The notes under the pieces are model-generated. The model ran no database searches and was not told the origin of the DNA. It saw only the letters and a program-made list of their open reading frames with translations. Below are positions 8,229 through 17,325 of a stretch of 37,098 nucleotides of DNA, piece by piece (within the stretch, counting starts at the first letter, position 1; the number at the start of each line of letters is the position of its first letter). This DNA comes from an uncultured Spartobacteria bacterium (lineage in GTDB: Bacteria; Verrucomicrobiota; Verrucomicrobiia; Chthoniobacterales; Chthoniobacteraceae): assembly GCA_903901425.1 (NCBI GenBank), contig CAIURC010000026.1:1-37098 (forward strand), in the 5' to 3' direction. The translations under genes and the position numbers were made by a program.

Positions 8229-9908
8229 ATGATCGAAATGAAGGACCTGATCGCGAAGTCCATGCGCGATTTCAAGGAAGGCAGCATCGTCAAAGGCAGA
8301 GTGCTCGAAATCCGGCCTCGCGAGGTGTTGGTGGACATTGGCTACAAGAGCGAAGGCGTGATTTCCGCCGGCGAGTTCGACGACATCGACGACCTCCAGG
8401 TGGGTGACGAAGTCGAAGTGCTCCTCTGCCGCCTGGAAAACGACGAGGGCATGGTGGTCCTCTCCAAGGAAAAAGCGGCCTACAAGCAGAACTGGGAGAA
8501 GATCGTCAAAGTGTTCCAGGGTGACGGGCTCATCAAGGGCAAGGTCAAGGCCGTGGTCAAAGGCGGGCTCACCGTGAACATCGGTGTGGAGGCCTTCCTG
8601 CCCGGGTCCCAGATCGACATCGTCCCGCCGCGCGACCTCCAGCAGTTCGTCGGCAACACCTACGATTTCAAGATCGTCAAGATCAACGACGACCGGAAGA
8701 ATGTCGTGCTCAGCCGCCGCGAAATCATCGAGGCCGAACGGAGCGAAAAACGGCAGCGTTTCCTCGAAACCATCAAAGTCGGCGACACCGTCAAGGGTGC
8801 TGTCAAGAACCTCACCGATTTCGGGGCGTTCATCGACTTGGACGGCATGGACGGCCTGCTCCACATCACGGACATGACCTGGGGCCGGCTCGGACATCCG
8901 AGCGAACTCCTCAAGGTGGGCCAGGAACTCGAAGTTCTGGTGCTCGACATCAACAAGGAGAAGGAACGCGTTTCCCTCGGCCTCAAGCAGACCCAGAAGA
9001 ATCCCTGGGACCAGACCGAAGCCCGGTTCCCCGTGGGATCCAAGGTCAAGGGAACGGTCACCAACCTGGTTCCCTACGGCGCATTTGTGGCGATCGAGGA
9101 AGGCGTGGAAGGTCTCATTCACGTTTCCGAACTGTCGTGGACCAAGCGGATCGCGCGTCCGAGCGACGTGCTTTCGGTCGGCCAGGAAGTCGAAGCAATC
9201 GTGCTGGGCATCAACAAGGACGAGCAGAAGATCAGCCTCGGTGTCCGCCAGCTCGAACCCAATCCTTGGGACGAAATCGAGCACCGCTACCAGATCGGCA
9301 AGCAGGTCAAGGGTGTTGTCCGCAACATGACCGCCTACGGCGCGTTCCTCGAGCTGGAAGAAGGCATCGACGGCATGATCCACGTGTCCGACATGAGCTG
9401 GACCCGGAAGATCAATCACCCCAGCGAGATGATCAAGAAGGGCGACGAACTCGAAGCCGTCGTGATCGACATCGACAAGCAAAACCAGCGGATCAGCCTC
9501 GGGATGAAACAGCTCGAGAACGATCCTTGGAAAGAAATCGACCAGCGCTACAAGATCGGCGATTTGGTCAAGGGCAAGGTCAGCAAGATCGCCACCTTCG
9601 GTGCGTTCATCGCGCTGGAAGGCGACATCGACGGCCTCGTCCACATCTCGCAGATCTCCGAATCCCACGTCTCCAAGGTCAAGGACGTGCTCAAGCCGGG
9701 TCAGGAAATCGAAGCCCGCGTCATCAAGGTCGACAAGACCGAACGCCGGATCGGTCTGTCTGTCAAAGCTGCCAACTACAGCGAAGAAGACCTCAAACGC
9801 GAAGCCGCCGCATTCGACACCCTCAAACCGGGTGAAGACATGGTCGGCCTCGAACAGGCCTTCGCCGCTGCTGCCGAGGAATACCGCCCCGGCGACCGCA
9901 AAAAGTAA
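8229..9908 (+). CDS. rpsA: 30S ribosomal protein bS1
   Basis: A 559-residue ribosomal protein S1, which binds mRNA on the 30S subunit and helps initiate translation of leaders with weak Shine-Dalgarno sites. Six S1 (OB-fold) repeats are readable at about residues 17-85, 100-167, 183-255, 270-340, 355-425 and 440-511. The last four share the strong pattern TxFGAFI/YGAFV, then GLIHVSELSW and VSLGxKQ. The first two are divergent, as expected for the ribosome-binding domains. Length and domain number match the full-length Gram-negative form. The ATG at 8229 is preceded by a purine-rich GAAAGAAAGAG that could serve as ribosome binding site. The gene is flanked by hairpins on both sides, indicating its own transcription unit. 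Confidence 0.97.
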   Translation: MIEMKDLIAKSMRDFKEGSIVKGRVLEIRPREVLVDIGYKSEGVISAGEFDDIDDLQVGDEVEVLLCRLENDEGMVVLSKEKAAYKQNWEKIVKVFQGDGLIKGKVKAVVKGGLTVNIGVEAFLPGSQIDIVPPRDLQQFVGNTYDFKIVKINDDRKNVVLSRREIIEAERSEKRQRFLETIKVGDTVKGAVKNLTDFGAFIDLDGMDGLLHITDMTWGRLGHPSELLKVGQELEVLVLDINKEKERVSLGLKQTQKNPWDQTEARFPVGSKVKGTVTNLVPYGAFVAIEEGVEGLIHVSELSWTKRIARPSDVLSVGQEVEAIVLGINKDEQKISLGVRQLEPNPWDEIEHRYQIGKQVKGVVRNMTAYGAFLELEEGIDGMIHVSDMSWTRKINHPSEMIKKGDELEAVVIDIDKQNQRISLGMKQLENDPWKEIDQRYKIGDLVKGKVSKIATFGAFIALEGDIDGLVHISQISESHVSKVKDVLKPGQEIEARVIKVDKTERRIGLSVKAANYSEEDLKREAAAFDTLKPGEDMVGLEQAFAAAAEEYRPGDRKK

Positions 9909-9918
9909 ACCCTCAACC

Positions 9919-9946
9919 GGGGCTGCCGGCATTTGCCGGCAGCCCC
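9919..9946 (+). terminator. Intrinsic-type terminator after rpsA
   Basis: A perfect 12-bp GC-rich stem (GGGGCTGCCGGC, 9919-9930, with its complement at 9935-9946) around a 4-nt ATTT loop, followed by the pyrimidine-rich TCCTGTCTCT. It ends 10 nt before the glutaredoxin-like start, so that gene may depend on read-through. Confidence 0.8.
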
Positions 9947-9956
9947 TCCTGTCTCT

Positions 9957-10307
9957 ATGTCCAAGCCTGAAATCACCGCCTACCTCAAAACCCACTGTGG
10001 ATGGAGCAACGGCGTCCGCGCCGTGCTCAAGAAGTATGACCTTCCCTATACCGAGAAGGACATCATCGTGAACCCGGCATTCCGCTGGGAGATGGAGCAG
10101 AAAAGTGGCCAACCGCTGAGCCCCTGCGTGGAAGTCAACGGCTCCATGCTTCCGGATATCTCCGGGGAGGAACTCGAGCAGTACCTGCTCCAGAACCAAC
10201 TGGTCGGCACCACCGACAGGACCACGAGCGTCCCGCTCAACGCCCCGTGCTCGGATGCCCAGCATGAGGCCATGCGCCGGGGTGAACCCATTCCCTTCAA
10301 CCCCTGA
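9957..10307 (+). CDS. Glutaredoxin-like protein with CGWS motif
   Basis: A 116-residue thioredoxin-fold protein. The start is the ATG at 9957; an earlier in-frame ATG at 9933 lies inside the rpsA terminator hairpin and is unlikely. The N-terminal strand EITAYLKTHCGWS gives a CGWS active-site-like motif, closer to monothiol CGFS than dithiol CPYC. The usual TVP loop before the glutathione-binding NG is replaced by PLSPCVEVNG, with a second cysteine. A 30-residue C-terminal tail contains one more cysteine (LNAPCSDAQ). A redox or Fe-S role is inferred from the fold; the altered motif makes the exact activity uncertain. It is the last plus-strand gene before a strong bidirectional terminator. Confidence 0.8.
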   Translation: MSKPEITAYLKTHCGWSNGVRAVLKKYDLPYTEKDIIVNPAFRWEMEQKSGQPLSPCVEVNGSMLPDISGEELEQYLLQNQLVGTTDRTTSVPLNAPCSDAQHEAMRRGEPIPFNP

Positions 10308-10371
10308 CACGGAACTGATCCCCTTCCCGGTTTGATTCCGGGGAGAATCCTTTCCACAGACTGAAGGCCGC

Positions 10372-10405
10372 AAAAAAGCCGCATCCTTTCGGATGCGGCT
10401 TTTTT
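10372..10405. terminator. Strong bidirectional intrinsic terminator
   Basis: A-tract, 9-bp GC-rich core (GCCGCATCC/GGATGCGGC), TTTC loop and T-tract give a 15-bp stem in total (10372-10386 with 10391-10405). It sits between the convergent glutaredoxin-like gene (+) and DUF2490 gene (-), and reads as a terminator on both strands. Confidence 0.93.
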
Positions 10406-10427
10406 CTTTGCGTGAAGCGCCTCTGGA

Positions 10428-11186
10428 TCAGCGGCTCTGACCCGGGAAAAAGGGCAGATTGGACATCAACCAGACGCAGACCGTGTGGTTGTTCTCCCAG
10501 TTCTCGCCGCCACGCCGGTGCAGGCTTTGCTCCATGTAACCGACCTCGAGTTTCACATGGTCGGTGAGTTTGCGTCCGATGCCCGCAAACGCACGGTTCT
10601 GGTCAAAGTGATTCCCGAGAATGTTCCCCCCGAAGTTGAAGAACACCTCGTCCCAGAGAGCAAAATACGTCTTTTTGTCTTTGGTGAGGGGGATATCGCT
10701 CCGGAGCAAGTATCGGGCGCGCTGTTCGCCGCGCCAATTCGCAGTCTCGAAATCCCCATCGGTCCTCTGGCGCAGTTCCTCGATCCAGCGCTGTTCAAAC
10801 CGGACCCGGTGGGTCCAGCCGATTCCTAGCCAGTCGCCCTTGTACTGGACCTGTTCCCAGATCCGGTTCTCGTCGAAGGAATGCGCAACGGGCAACTCGC
10901 CGTAGGGATCGGTCCGGACATAAGCGTACCCTGCACTCACGCTCCAATGCGGATCGATCTGGTAGTTGATCCCGGGCCGGACGAGAAGCTGCTGCCAGTC
11001 CGCCCCCCAGTCTGAGAGCCGGTTTTGCACCTCCAAGTGCACCCCCCAAGGGCTGCTGAACAGGGGATGATCTCCCACGTAGTTCAGCCAGAGGTTGTTG
11101 TTGTCGGCCGTTGCTGCCTCCGAATGAAACCCGGTCCCGAGCAGTGCAACTCCCGCAAAAACCGACGGGATATACTTGTTTTTCAT
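10428..11186 (-). CDS. DUF2490 family outer-membrane beta-barrel protein
   Basis: A 252-residue exported protein with an N-terminal signal peptide (MKNKYIPSVFAGVALLGTGF, cleavage near HSEAATA). The mature part is rich in alternating aromatic/polar strands such as WSVSAGYAYVRTD and WTHRVRFEQRW, and ends with a strand-like segment. This is typical of DUF2490 proteins, which are predicted outer-membrane barrels of unknown function. It starts 17 nt downstream of the SulP stop and is almost certainly co-transcribed with it. A porin-like or structural role linked to anion uptake is an inference from position only. Confidence 0.82.
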   Translation of the reverse strand: MKNKYIPSVFAGVALLGTGFHSEAATADNNNLWLNYVGDHPLFSSPWGVHLEVQNRLSDWGADWQQLLVRPGINYQIDPHWSVSAGYAYVRTDPYGELPVAHSFDENRIWEQVQYKGDWLGIGWTHRVRFEQRWIEELRQRTDGDFETANWRGEQRARYLLRSDIPLTKDKKTYFALWDEVFFNFGGNILGNHFDQNRAFAGIGRKLTDHVKLEVGYMEQSLHRRGGENWENNHTVCVWLMSNLPFFPGQSR

Positions 11187-11203
11187 AAAAACTGATCCCG
11201 GCT

Positions 11204-12832
11204 TCAGGCAGCTTTACGATTGAGGACCCGGGCTGCGAGCGGATGTTTTGATACCGGGCGGTGTTGATCAAGCCCGGCAATGATCAACTCTCGGTTCTCG
11301 AGTTTCCAGTCCTGCGCCATCTCCTCGAGTTTCTTCATCACAGTGTGGTCCACCAACCGGGCCTGCGAAAGGTCCACACGCACTACGGCGTGCTCTTTCA
11401 TCGCTAGCAACCGGCCACGCATCGAAAGCCAGTTGCTGAAGATCAACGACTTTTCCACCACCACCACAGGGTGACCATCTCCCTCTGCAGTGCTCGCCTT
11501 GGGCACAAAGAGATTCACCGGGGATGTTCCCGAAAACACGTGGATCCCCAGTTTCACCAAAATCCCCACCCCGATCCCAATCAGCAGGTCCGTAGCAAGG
11601 GTCGCAACCATGGTGGAAACAAAAACCAGCAACTGGCCCTTGCCCACCTCCCACATGTGGAAGAACTCCTTCGGCGAAGCTAGGTTGTAGCCCGTAAACA
11701 CCAGCATTCCCGCCAGAGCCGCCAGCGGGATGTTGTTCAACAACCAAGGCACACTTGCCACCAACACCAGGAGGAACGTGCCGTGCCAGAAGTTCGCCCA
11801 GCGCGTCCGCGCCCCGTTGTTCCGGTTGGCCGAAGAACGCACAATCTCCGAGATCATCGGAATCCCGCCGATGAATGACACCAGCGTGTTGGCCACCCCC
11901 ACCGCAAGAAGATCCCTGTTCAGGTTCGTCCGACGCTGCCAAGGGTCCAGCAGATCCACCGCCTTCGCGCTCAGGAGCGACTCCAGAGATCCCACCAGCG
12001 AATACATCATGATCCACTTCAGGCTCGGCCCCGAAAAAACTGCGGAAAAATCCGGGTGCCGGATGCCGCTCAACATGTTCAGAGGAAGCGCCACCAAGTT
12101 TTTTGGCCCCACCGCGTACTCCGCACCATGGAACTGGTACATGTGCTGGTGTTGGATATCGAAGGCAAAACCGAGTGGCGTTGCCACCATCAATACCAGC
12201 ATCGGCCCTGGAATCGCTTGGACCCACCGCTTTTTGATGAGCATCCGTCCAAACAGCAGCAGGAGTGAGATGGCGCCAATCAGGGCGATCTCGGGGTTGA
12301 GATTTTGCAGACTGTGCGGAATCTCCGCCAGCAATTCCAGCGGTTCCTTGGCATGCGCAGCGACTCCGAGCGCCACGTGGACCTGCTTGGAAATGATGAT
12401 CACCCCAATAGCCGCCAGCATTCCATGCACCGCTGCCACCGGAAAGAACTCCCCGAGGGTCCCCATTCGGAGAGCCCCGAAGAGGATCTGAATTGCACCC
12501 GCCACAACGCCCACCGCCAGCGCCTTCTCGTAACCAAGCTCCTGCACCGTCCCGAGCACGATCACAATCATGCCCGCCGCCGGCCCTTTGATCGTCAGCT
12601 CAGAGTTGCTCAAAAATGGGGTCAACATCCCGCCCACCACCGCGGTGAAGATCCCCGCAATCGGCGGAACCCCTGAGGCCACCGAGATCCCAAGACACAG
12701 GGGAAGCGCGATCAAAAAAACGAGAAACCCGGACAGCAAATCCTTTCCCAGGTTCCTTTGGAGCCCGGAAAAGTTACCGACGGGAACTTCCCCGGACTCC
12801 CGGGGCACTGAGGTGGTGGCGTGTGAGGACAT
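11204..12832 (-). CDS. SulP family anion transporter with STAS domain
   Basis: A 542-residue SulP/SLC26-type transporter, probably for bicarbonate or sulfate. An N-terminal soluble stretch is followed by many hydrophobic helices from about residue 32 ([21 protein letters not shown]). The family core is visible, including the [13 protein letters not shown] and [12 protein letters not shown] segments typical of TM2-TM3. The C-terminal STAS domain runs from about residue 455 to the end, with the phosphoregulatory-loop-like region [20 protein letters not shown]. It is divergent from dabA across a 177-nt spacer and shares its transcript with DUF2490. Its position beside a DAB system favours bicarbonate as substrate (BicA-like), but sulfate cannot be excluded from sequence. 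Confidence 0.9.
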   Translation of the reverse strand: MSSHATTSVPRESGEVPVGNFSGLQRNLGKDLLSGFLVFLIALPLCLGISVASGVPPIAGIFTAVVGGMLTPFLSNSELTIKGPAAGMIVIVLGTVQELGYEKALAVGVVAGAIQILFGALRMGTLGEFFPVAAVHGMLAAIGVIIISKQVHVALGVAAHAKEPLELLAEIPHSLQNLNPEIALIGAISLLLLFGRMLIKKRWVQAIPGPMLVLMVATPLGFAFDIQHQHMYQFHGAEYAVGPKNLVALPLNMLSGIRHPDFSAVFSGPSLKWIMMYSLVGSLESLLSAKAVDLLDPWQRRTNLNRDLLAVGVANTLVSFIGGIPMISEIVRSSANRNNGARTRWANFWHGTFLLVLVASVPWLLNNIPLAALAGMLVFTGYNLASPKEFFHMWEVGKGQLLVFVSTMVATLATDLLIGIGVGILVKLGIHVFSGTSPVNLFVPKASTAEGDGHPVVVVEKSLIFSNWLSMRGRLLAMKEHAVVRVDLSQARLVDHTVMKKLEEMAQDWKLENRELIIAGLDQHRPVSKHPLAARVLNRKAA

Positions 12833-12844
12833 AGAGGTACAGGT

Positions 12845-12857
12845 TCAAAAAATTTGA
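12845..12857. promoter_or_regulatory. Possible LysR-type operator (T-N11-A palindrome)
   Basis: TCAAA-AAA-TTTGA is a 5-3-5 palindrome of the T-N11-A type used by LysR-family regulators. It lies 12 nt upstream of the SulP start codon, in the spacer shared with dabA. No LysR gene is present in this window, so the regulator is unidentified. It is also A/T-rich enough to be part of a promoter. Confidence 0.35.
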
Positions 12858-12892
12858 CCTGTGTGTTCTACGCGCCTCCCGCCCCCCGCACT

Positions 12893-12932
12893 ATCCCCCC
12901 GGAAGGGGATTCCACCCCCCTGCGATGGGGGT
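12893..12932. promoter_or_regulatory. Clustered G/C-run inverted repeats in the SulP-dabA spacer
   Basis: ATCCCC (12893-12898) pairs with GGGGAT (12905-12910), followed at once by ACCCC (from 12914) pairing with GGGGT (12928-12932). The element ACCCCCTGCG then recurs as a near copy at about 12974-12983. The arrangement suggests operator sites or leader hairpins controlling the divergent genes; no factor can be named. Confidence 0.35.
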
Positions 12933-13009
12933 ACCGCCCTTCAGGTGGGTTTTACCCCCTGCGCACGGGATAACAGAGCACCCGGATTTCCCGTACGCTC
13001 CTGCCCGCC

Positions 13010-15961
13010 ATGAGCGCCCAAAGCGAAAACCCCCACCCTACCCCCTGTCTTCCGACCGCCTCAGGAGCCGCATGCCAACACGACTCGGCTCGCCCCATCG
13101 ATCATCTGCAGCACGCGCTCAAGCATGCCGCCCATTACCTTCCCGCACAGGGCCCCATCGGCGTTTTTGTCCACCACAACACCCTTCACGCATTCCAGCA
13201 TCTCCCGTTTGATCAGGCCGTTGCGCAAGCCGCGCAACTCTTTGGTACGGAACCGTTTCTGTCCGAGGAGGCTTACCAGACCCAGCGCGCCCGCGGCCGC
13301 ATCCTCGAATCCGACATCGATGCGATCCTTGGACGGGAGCCAGACGCCCAAATTCTCCCGGGCCGACTCACCCGCAGAGGGCTGCGCCGGGCACTGCTGG
13401 TTCCGGGCGTCCGGCAGGTGAACGGGCGGAACATCGCATGGCAGATTGAGGAGGGCGGCCTTCTGGAATCGTTCCGCTCTGATCTCCCCCCTACAGCGGC
13501 TCGGGCGCTTGCCTCGGATCTCCCCGAAAACCTGTGGAACATTTGCTGCGAGCGGCTCGCCCCCTCAGTGCCGCCCTCCCCCCCCCGCGCTCCCCGGCGG
13601 CCCAGGGCGGCGCTCCTTTCCCTGCCAGAACCTCTGGACCTCGACAGCGTGGTGCACCCCCCGCTCATCCGCCTGACTGGCGCATTCCTTGACCAAGGCG
13701 TTGCCTACTGGCCCATGCCGCTCCGGGAACTCGGACTTTTGGGTGCCGTGCGCAAAATCATGGCTCAATCCGGTTCGATCAGCAGGGAGTTTTTGGACAC
13801 GGTTCCTGCCGAACTACGCCGGCAGGAAAAAGAGGGGCTCGACGCAGGAGCCACTGCTCTCCAGATGCTCGAACGTCTGGGAGTCCCCGAAGACGACTGG
13901 GAGTCCTTTCTGACGGCGGAACTCCTTGCCCTTCCGGGCTGGGCAGGAATGGTGCACTGCTTGGAAATCGATCCTGCTCTGGCCCCCCATGAAAAGGTAC
14001 ATGCATCGCTTTTGGACTTTTTGGCGTTGCGCCTCACGTACACGGTCGCTGCCCTCGAAAAGATCCTCGGCAACGCGCGGTCATGGCGCACCCTGCAGCA
14101 GTCCATCCCGGCATCTGATCCTTTGGTCCACCGAGCCCGTCTTTTCGACTCCGCTCAGTTGCTCGGACTCGACAGCCATACGCTCTTGGGACTTTCGGAT
14201 CCGGAGTTTAACACCCTCTGCACGGAACTTGAGTCCTTCAATTCCTTCGAGCGCAGGCGGGTTCTTCATCTTGCGTACGAACTGCGCCATGAACGCCAGA
14301 TCTTGATCCCGTTTTCCAAACACCTCACGAGCCCGGTCCCCAAGTCTGAAAGGCTTTCCGCACAAGTCATATTCTGCATCGACGAACGCGAGGAATCCAT
14401 CCGACGCGCCCTTGAGGAAGTGGATCCTTCAGTGGAAACCTTCGGAGCCGCGGGTTTCTTTGGATGCGCCATGGACTACGCCGGTATCGATGACCCCCGA
14501 GGGGTCTCCCTCTGCCCGGTCGTGGTCAAGCCTGCACACGCCGTCCGGGAGAAGGCGCGTAGCGAAGACACGCACCTGCACGGCAAACGTCAGGCATTGC
14601 GCCGGGCGTGGGCAACGCTGGTCCGCCACGGCAATATTTCGTCGCGAACCTTGGTGCGCGGATCCATCAGCACCGCGCTGCTCGGTTTTCTGAGCCTGTT
14701 TCCCATGGCGATCCGCCTTTTGAGCCCGCTTTCCTACGGCCGCCTCGCCCGGAAACTCAACGCGTTCTTTCTTCCTGAACCGAGGACCGAGCTTCAGTTC
14801 ATGCGGGACGACGATTCGGCACGCGAGGCGACTGCCGGGCTGATGGCCGGCTTCAGTATAGACGAAATGGCCGACCGCGTGGCCAGCGTGCTCGGCCCCA
14901 TCGGCCTAAGAACCGGGCACGCCCGCCTTGTGGCAGTGCTTGGGCACGGCAGCACCAGCCTGAACAACCCCCACGAATCCGCCTACAACTGCGGCGCATG
15001 CGGAGGACGCACAGGCGCCCCCAACGCACGTCTCTTTGCCGTGATGGCCAACCGGCCGGATGTCCGGAACGCCCTGCGCAGCCGGGGCATCCTGATTCCA
15101 GACGATGTGTGGTTCCTGGGCGGCTACCACGACACCTGCAATGACGAAGTCCAAATCTTTGATCTAGACCTGCTCCCCTCTTCGCACCGGTCCGATTTCG
15201 ACCACCTCGAAAAGGTCCTCGATACTGCGCGGGCACTCAGCGCCCATGAACGTTCCAGACGCTTTGAAGCGGCTGCCCCGTCCATTCCTCCGGAGAAAGC
15301 CCTGCGCCATGTTCAGGAACGGGCCGAACACATCAGCGAGGCCCGCCCCGAGTATGGGCACAGCACCAATGCCGCTGCATTTGTCGGACGCCGATCCAAA
15401 ACGCGGGGTCTGTTTCTGGACCGCCGCTCATTTCTCATCAGCTACGACCCCACGCTCGACCCTGAAGACCGCGCTCTGGCCGCCGTTCTCGGTGCCGTGG
15501 TTCCCGTGTGCGGGGGCATCAACCTCGAGTACTACTTCTCCACAGTGGACAACGAGGGCTACGGGTGCGGCACCAAACTTCCGCACAACATCTCAGGCCT
15601 GCTCGGCGTCATGAACGGCTATCAAGGCGACCTGCGGACCGGGCTTCCCCTGCAGACGGTGGAGATCCATGAACCCGTCCGGATCCTGTTCATCGTGGAG
15701 TCCAAACCCGAACGGGTACTCCGCGTGATCCACGCCAACGCGCTGCTCAAGGAGTTTCTTGAAAACCAGTGGATCCGCCTCGCCAGCCTCGATCCCGACA
15801 CTCAGGACATCCGAGTTTACCGCGGGGCCGGCGTGTGGGAATCCCTTTCGGGAAGCGAGGAACCTTTGCCTGTCGCCGAAAGCTCCAGGTCTTATTACTC
15901 CGGAAAAATCGACCACCTCCCTGTGGCCCGGATTGTCCCGGACCTGTCCAATGTCGCCTAA
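13010..15961 (+). CDS. dabA: DabA-type inorganic carbon accumulation subunit (DUF2309)
   Basis: A 983-residue DUF2309 protein, the soluble carbonic-anhydrase-like subunit of DAB (DabA-DabB) inorganic-carbon pumps. It is thought to turn CO2 into bicarbonate in the cytoplasm, driven by ion flow through the membrane partner. The zinc-site residues described for DabA are recognisable: Cys456 and Asp458 in VIFCIDERE, His646 in AVLGHGS and Cys661 in YNCGACGG. The His-to-Cys spacing of 15 equals that of the characterised enzyme. The N-terminal HHNTLHAFQHLPF (about residue 53) is the family's conserved HxNxL-like region. The protein appears longer than the roughly 800-residue chemoautotroph forms, with extra sequence before the first zinc ligand. 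It is followed after 12 nt by dabB. Confidence 0.95.
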   Translation: MSAQSENPHPTPCLPTASGAACQHDSARPIDHLQHALKHAAHYLPAQGPIGVFVHHNTLHAFQHLPFDQAVAQAAQLFGTEPFLSEEAYQTQRARGRILESDIDAILGREPDAQILPGRLTRRGLRRALLVPGVRQVNGRNIAWQIEEGGLLESFRSDLPPTAARALASDLPENLWNICCERLAPSVPPSPPRAPRRPRAALLSLPEPLDLDSVVHPPLIRLTGAFLDQGVAYWPMPLRELGLLGAVRKIMAQSGSISREFLDTVPAELRRQEKEGLDAGATALQMLERLGVPEDDWESFLTAELLALPGWAGMVHCLEIDPALAPHEKVHASLLDFLALRLTYTVAALEKILGNARSWRTLQQSIPASDPLVHRARLFDSAQLLGLDSHTLLGLSDPEFNTLCTELESFNSFERRRVLHLAYELRHERQILIPFSKHLTSPVPKSERLSAQVIFCIDEREESIRRALEEVDPSVETFGAAGFFGCAMDYAGIDDPRGVSLCPVVVKPAHAVREKARSEDTHLHGKRQALRRAWATLVRHGNISSRTLVRGSISTALLGFLSLFPMAIRLLSPLSYGRLARKLNAFFLPEPRTELQFMRDDDSAREATAGLMAGFSIDEMADRVASVLGPIGLRTGHARLVAVLGHGSTSLNNPHESAYNCGACGGRTGAPNARLFAVMANRPDVRNALRSRGILIPDDVWFLGGYHDTCNDEVQIFDLDLLPSSHRSDFDHLEKVLDTARALSAHERSRRFEAAAPSIPPEKALRHVQERAEHISEARPEYGHSTNAAAFVGRRSKTRGLFLDRRSFLISYDPTLDPEDRALAAVLGAVVPVCGGINLEYYFSTVDNEGYGCGTKLPHNISGLLGVMNGYQGDLRTGLPLQTVEIHEPVRILFIVESKPERVLRVIHANALLKEFLENQWIRLASLDPDTQDIRVYRGAGVWESLSGSEEPLPVAESSRSYYSGKIDHLPVARIVPDLSNVA

Positions 15962-15973
15962 CTTACTCATCCT

Positions 15974-17317
15974 GTGAACCCGCTTCTGATCGCAATTATC
16001 GCTGCACCAGCGGTCCTGTTTCTTCTGCTGGGAGCACTCTGGCTGGCCGGCTTCACCCTCCCCGAGCGGATCGTGGCCCGGCTGACAACCTCCGTGTACG
16101 CACTGCTCACTGTCGCTGTTTCGATTCTGGGATGGCGGCTTGCCCGCACCCCAGGACACTCCATCCATGCATCTCTCGGCGACTGGTTCACCGTGGGAGA
16201 TTACGGCTTCCCCATCGAACTGCTTGCAGACACGGTTTCATTCCCCCTCATCGCTGCAACCGTCATCCTCGTCGGCTTGGTGGGCTCCTTCTCCGTCCGC
16301 TACCTCCACCGGGACCCTGGCTTCCTCCGGTTTTTCCTCCTCCTCAACCTTTTTGCTTTCGGGGCACTGCTGGTCTTTGCATCAGCTTCCATGGATCTGC
16401 TGGTCGCGGGCTGGGAGTTTGTCGGGATCACCTCCGTTCTCCTGATCTCCTTCTTCCAGTACCGCCCGGAACCGGTCCGGAACGCGCTCCGGGTGTTTGC
16501 GACCTACCGCCTTGCAGACCTCTTCATCCTTCTCGCAGTCTTTCTGGCTCACCACTGGGCAGGGTCAGCCGCATGGACCGACCTGTTTGGTACCGGTGCA
16601 GTTTCCGGAGCCAAGACGGAAGTACTCGCGATCCTCCTGGTGTTTGCCGCCAGCGGAAAATCCGCCCAGGGCCCGTTCTCAGGCTGGCTGCCGCGGGCCA
16701 TGGAAGGCCCCACGCCGTCCAGCGCGGTTTTTTACGGGGCGATATCGGTGCACGCGGGCGCGTATCTGCTGCTCCGGGCAGAACCGCTGGTCCAGGGCTC
16801 GCACGTTGCACGAGGGCTCCTTTTCGCGATTGGCGGAGGAACGGCTTTAGTGAGCACGATGGTTCACCGGACCTGTGCGGATGCCAAGACGTCGCTGGCT
16901 TATGCCTCGCAGACTCAGCTGGGCATCATCTTCTGCGAGATCGCTGCCGGATGGTCCACCCTCGCACTCCTCCACATCTGCAGCCACGCGATGGTGCGCT
17001 CCATGCAGTTCCTCAGAGCTCCCTCTATGCTGTATGATCATCACCGGATTCATTCGGCGTCCGGAGGAACCCTCCAGCCCACCGGCGAACATCTCGAATC
17101 CCTGCTCCCGAAGTTTATTCAGATTTACCTCTACCGAGTGGCACTCGGCCGGGGATTTTATGACGCCATCGTCGACCGCTGGATCCTTGCCCCAGCCCGT
17201 TCGCTCGCCGGTTCGCTGCGCATTTTTGAACCCGACTGGATCCGAATCGCCCCTCAGAACATCGAGTCCAAGTCTCCCGCAGAACCCACACACACCGCCG
17301 AATCCTCTCACGCCTGA
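15974..17317 (+). CDS. dabB: DabB-type NuoL-like proton-channel subunit
   Basis: A 447-residue, multi-helix membrane protein of the Mrp-antiporter/NuoL family (PF00361), the usual membrane partner of DabA. It starts at GTG 15974, 12 nt after dabA. Key channel residues of NuoL are kept: Glu148 in AGWEFVGITS (TM5) and Lys229 in SGKSAQGPFSGWLP (TM7), followed by GPTPSSA. Also kept are the DAKTSLAYASQTQLG loop (about 303-317) and the HICSHAMVRSMQF helix (334-346). It is shorter than NuoL and lacks the later G-x-P-G-F-x-G-F-type segment; after residue 350 there is a soluble tail with LPKFIQIYLYRVALG. Proton or sodium as coupling ion cannot be decided from sequence. Confidence 0.92.
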   Translation: MNPLLIAIIAAPAVLFLLLGALWLAGFTLPERIVARLTTSVYALLTVAVSILGWRLARTPGHSIHASLGDWFTVGDYGFPIELLADTVSFPLIAATVILVGLVGSFSVRYLHRDPGFLRFFLLLNLFAFGALLVFASASMDLLVAGWEFVGITSVLLISFFQYRPEPVRNALRVFATYRLADLFILLAVFLAHHWAGSAAWTDLFGTGAVSGAKTEVLAILLVFAASGKSAQGPFSGWLPRAMEGPTPSSAVFYGAISVHAGAYLLLRAEPLVQGSHVARGLLFAIGGGTALVSTMVHRTCADAKTSLAYASQTQLGIIFCEIAAGWSTLALLHICSHAMVRSMQFLRAPSMLYDHHRIHSASGGTLQPTGEHLESLLPKFIQIYLYRVALGRGFYDAIVDRWILAPARSLAGSLRIFEPDWIRIAPQNIESKSPAEPTHTAESSHA

Positions 17318-17325
17318 GTTTTTTC

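Noticed and set aside
8073-10373. 766-codon open frame antisense to rpsA with repeated Asp/Leu/Phe-rich motifs
   Set aside because: It is the complement of the six S1 repeats; its periodicity comes from the repeats of the real gene, which has full family support.
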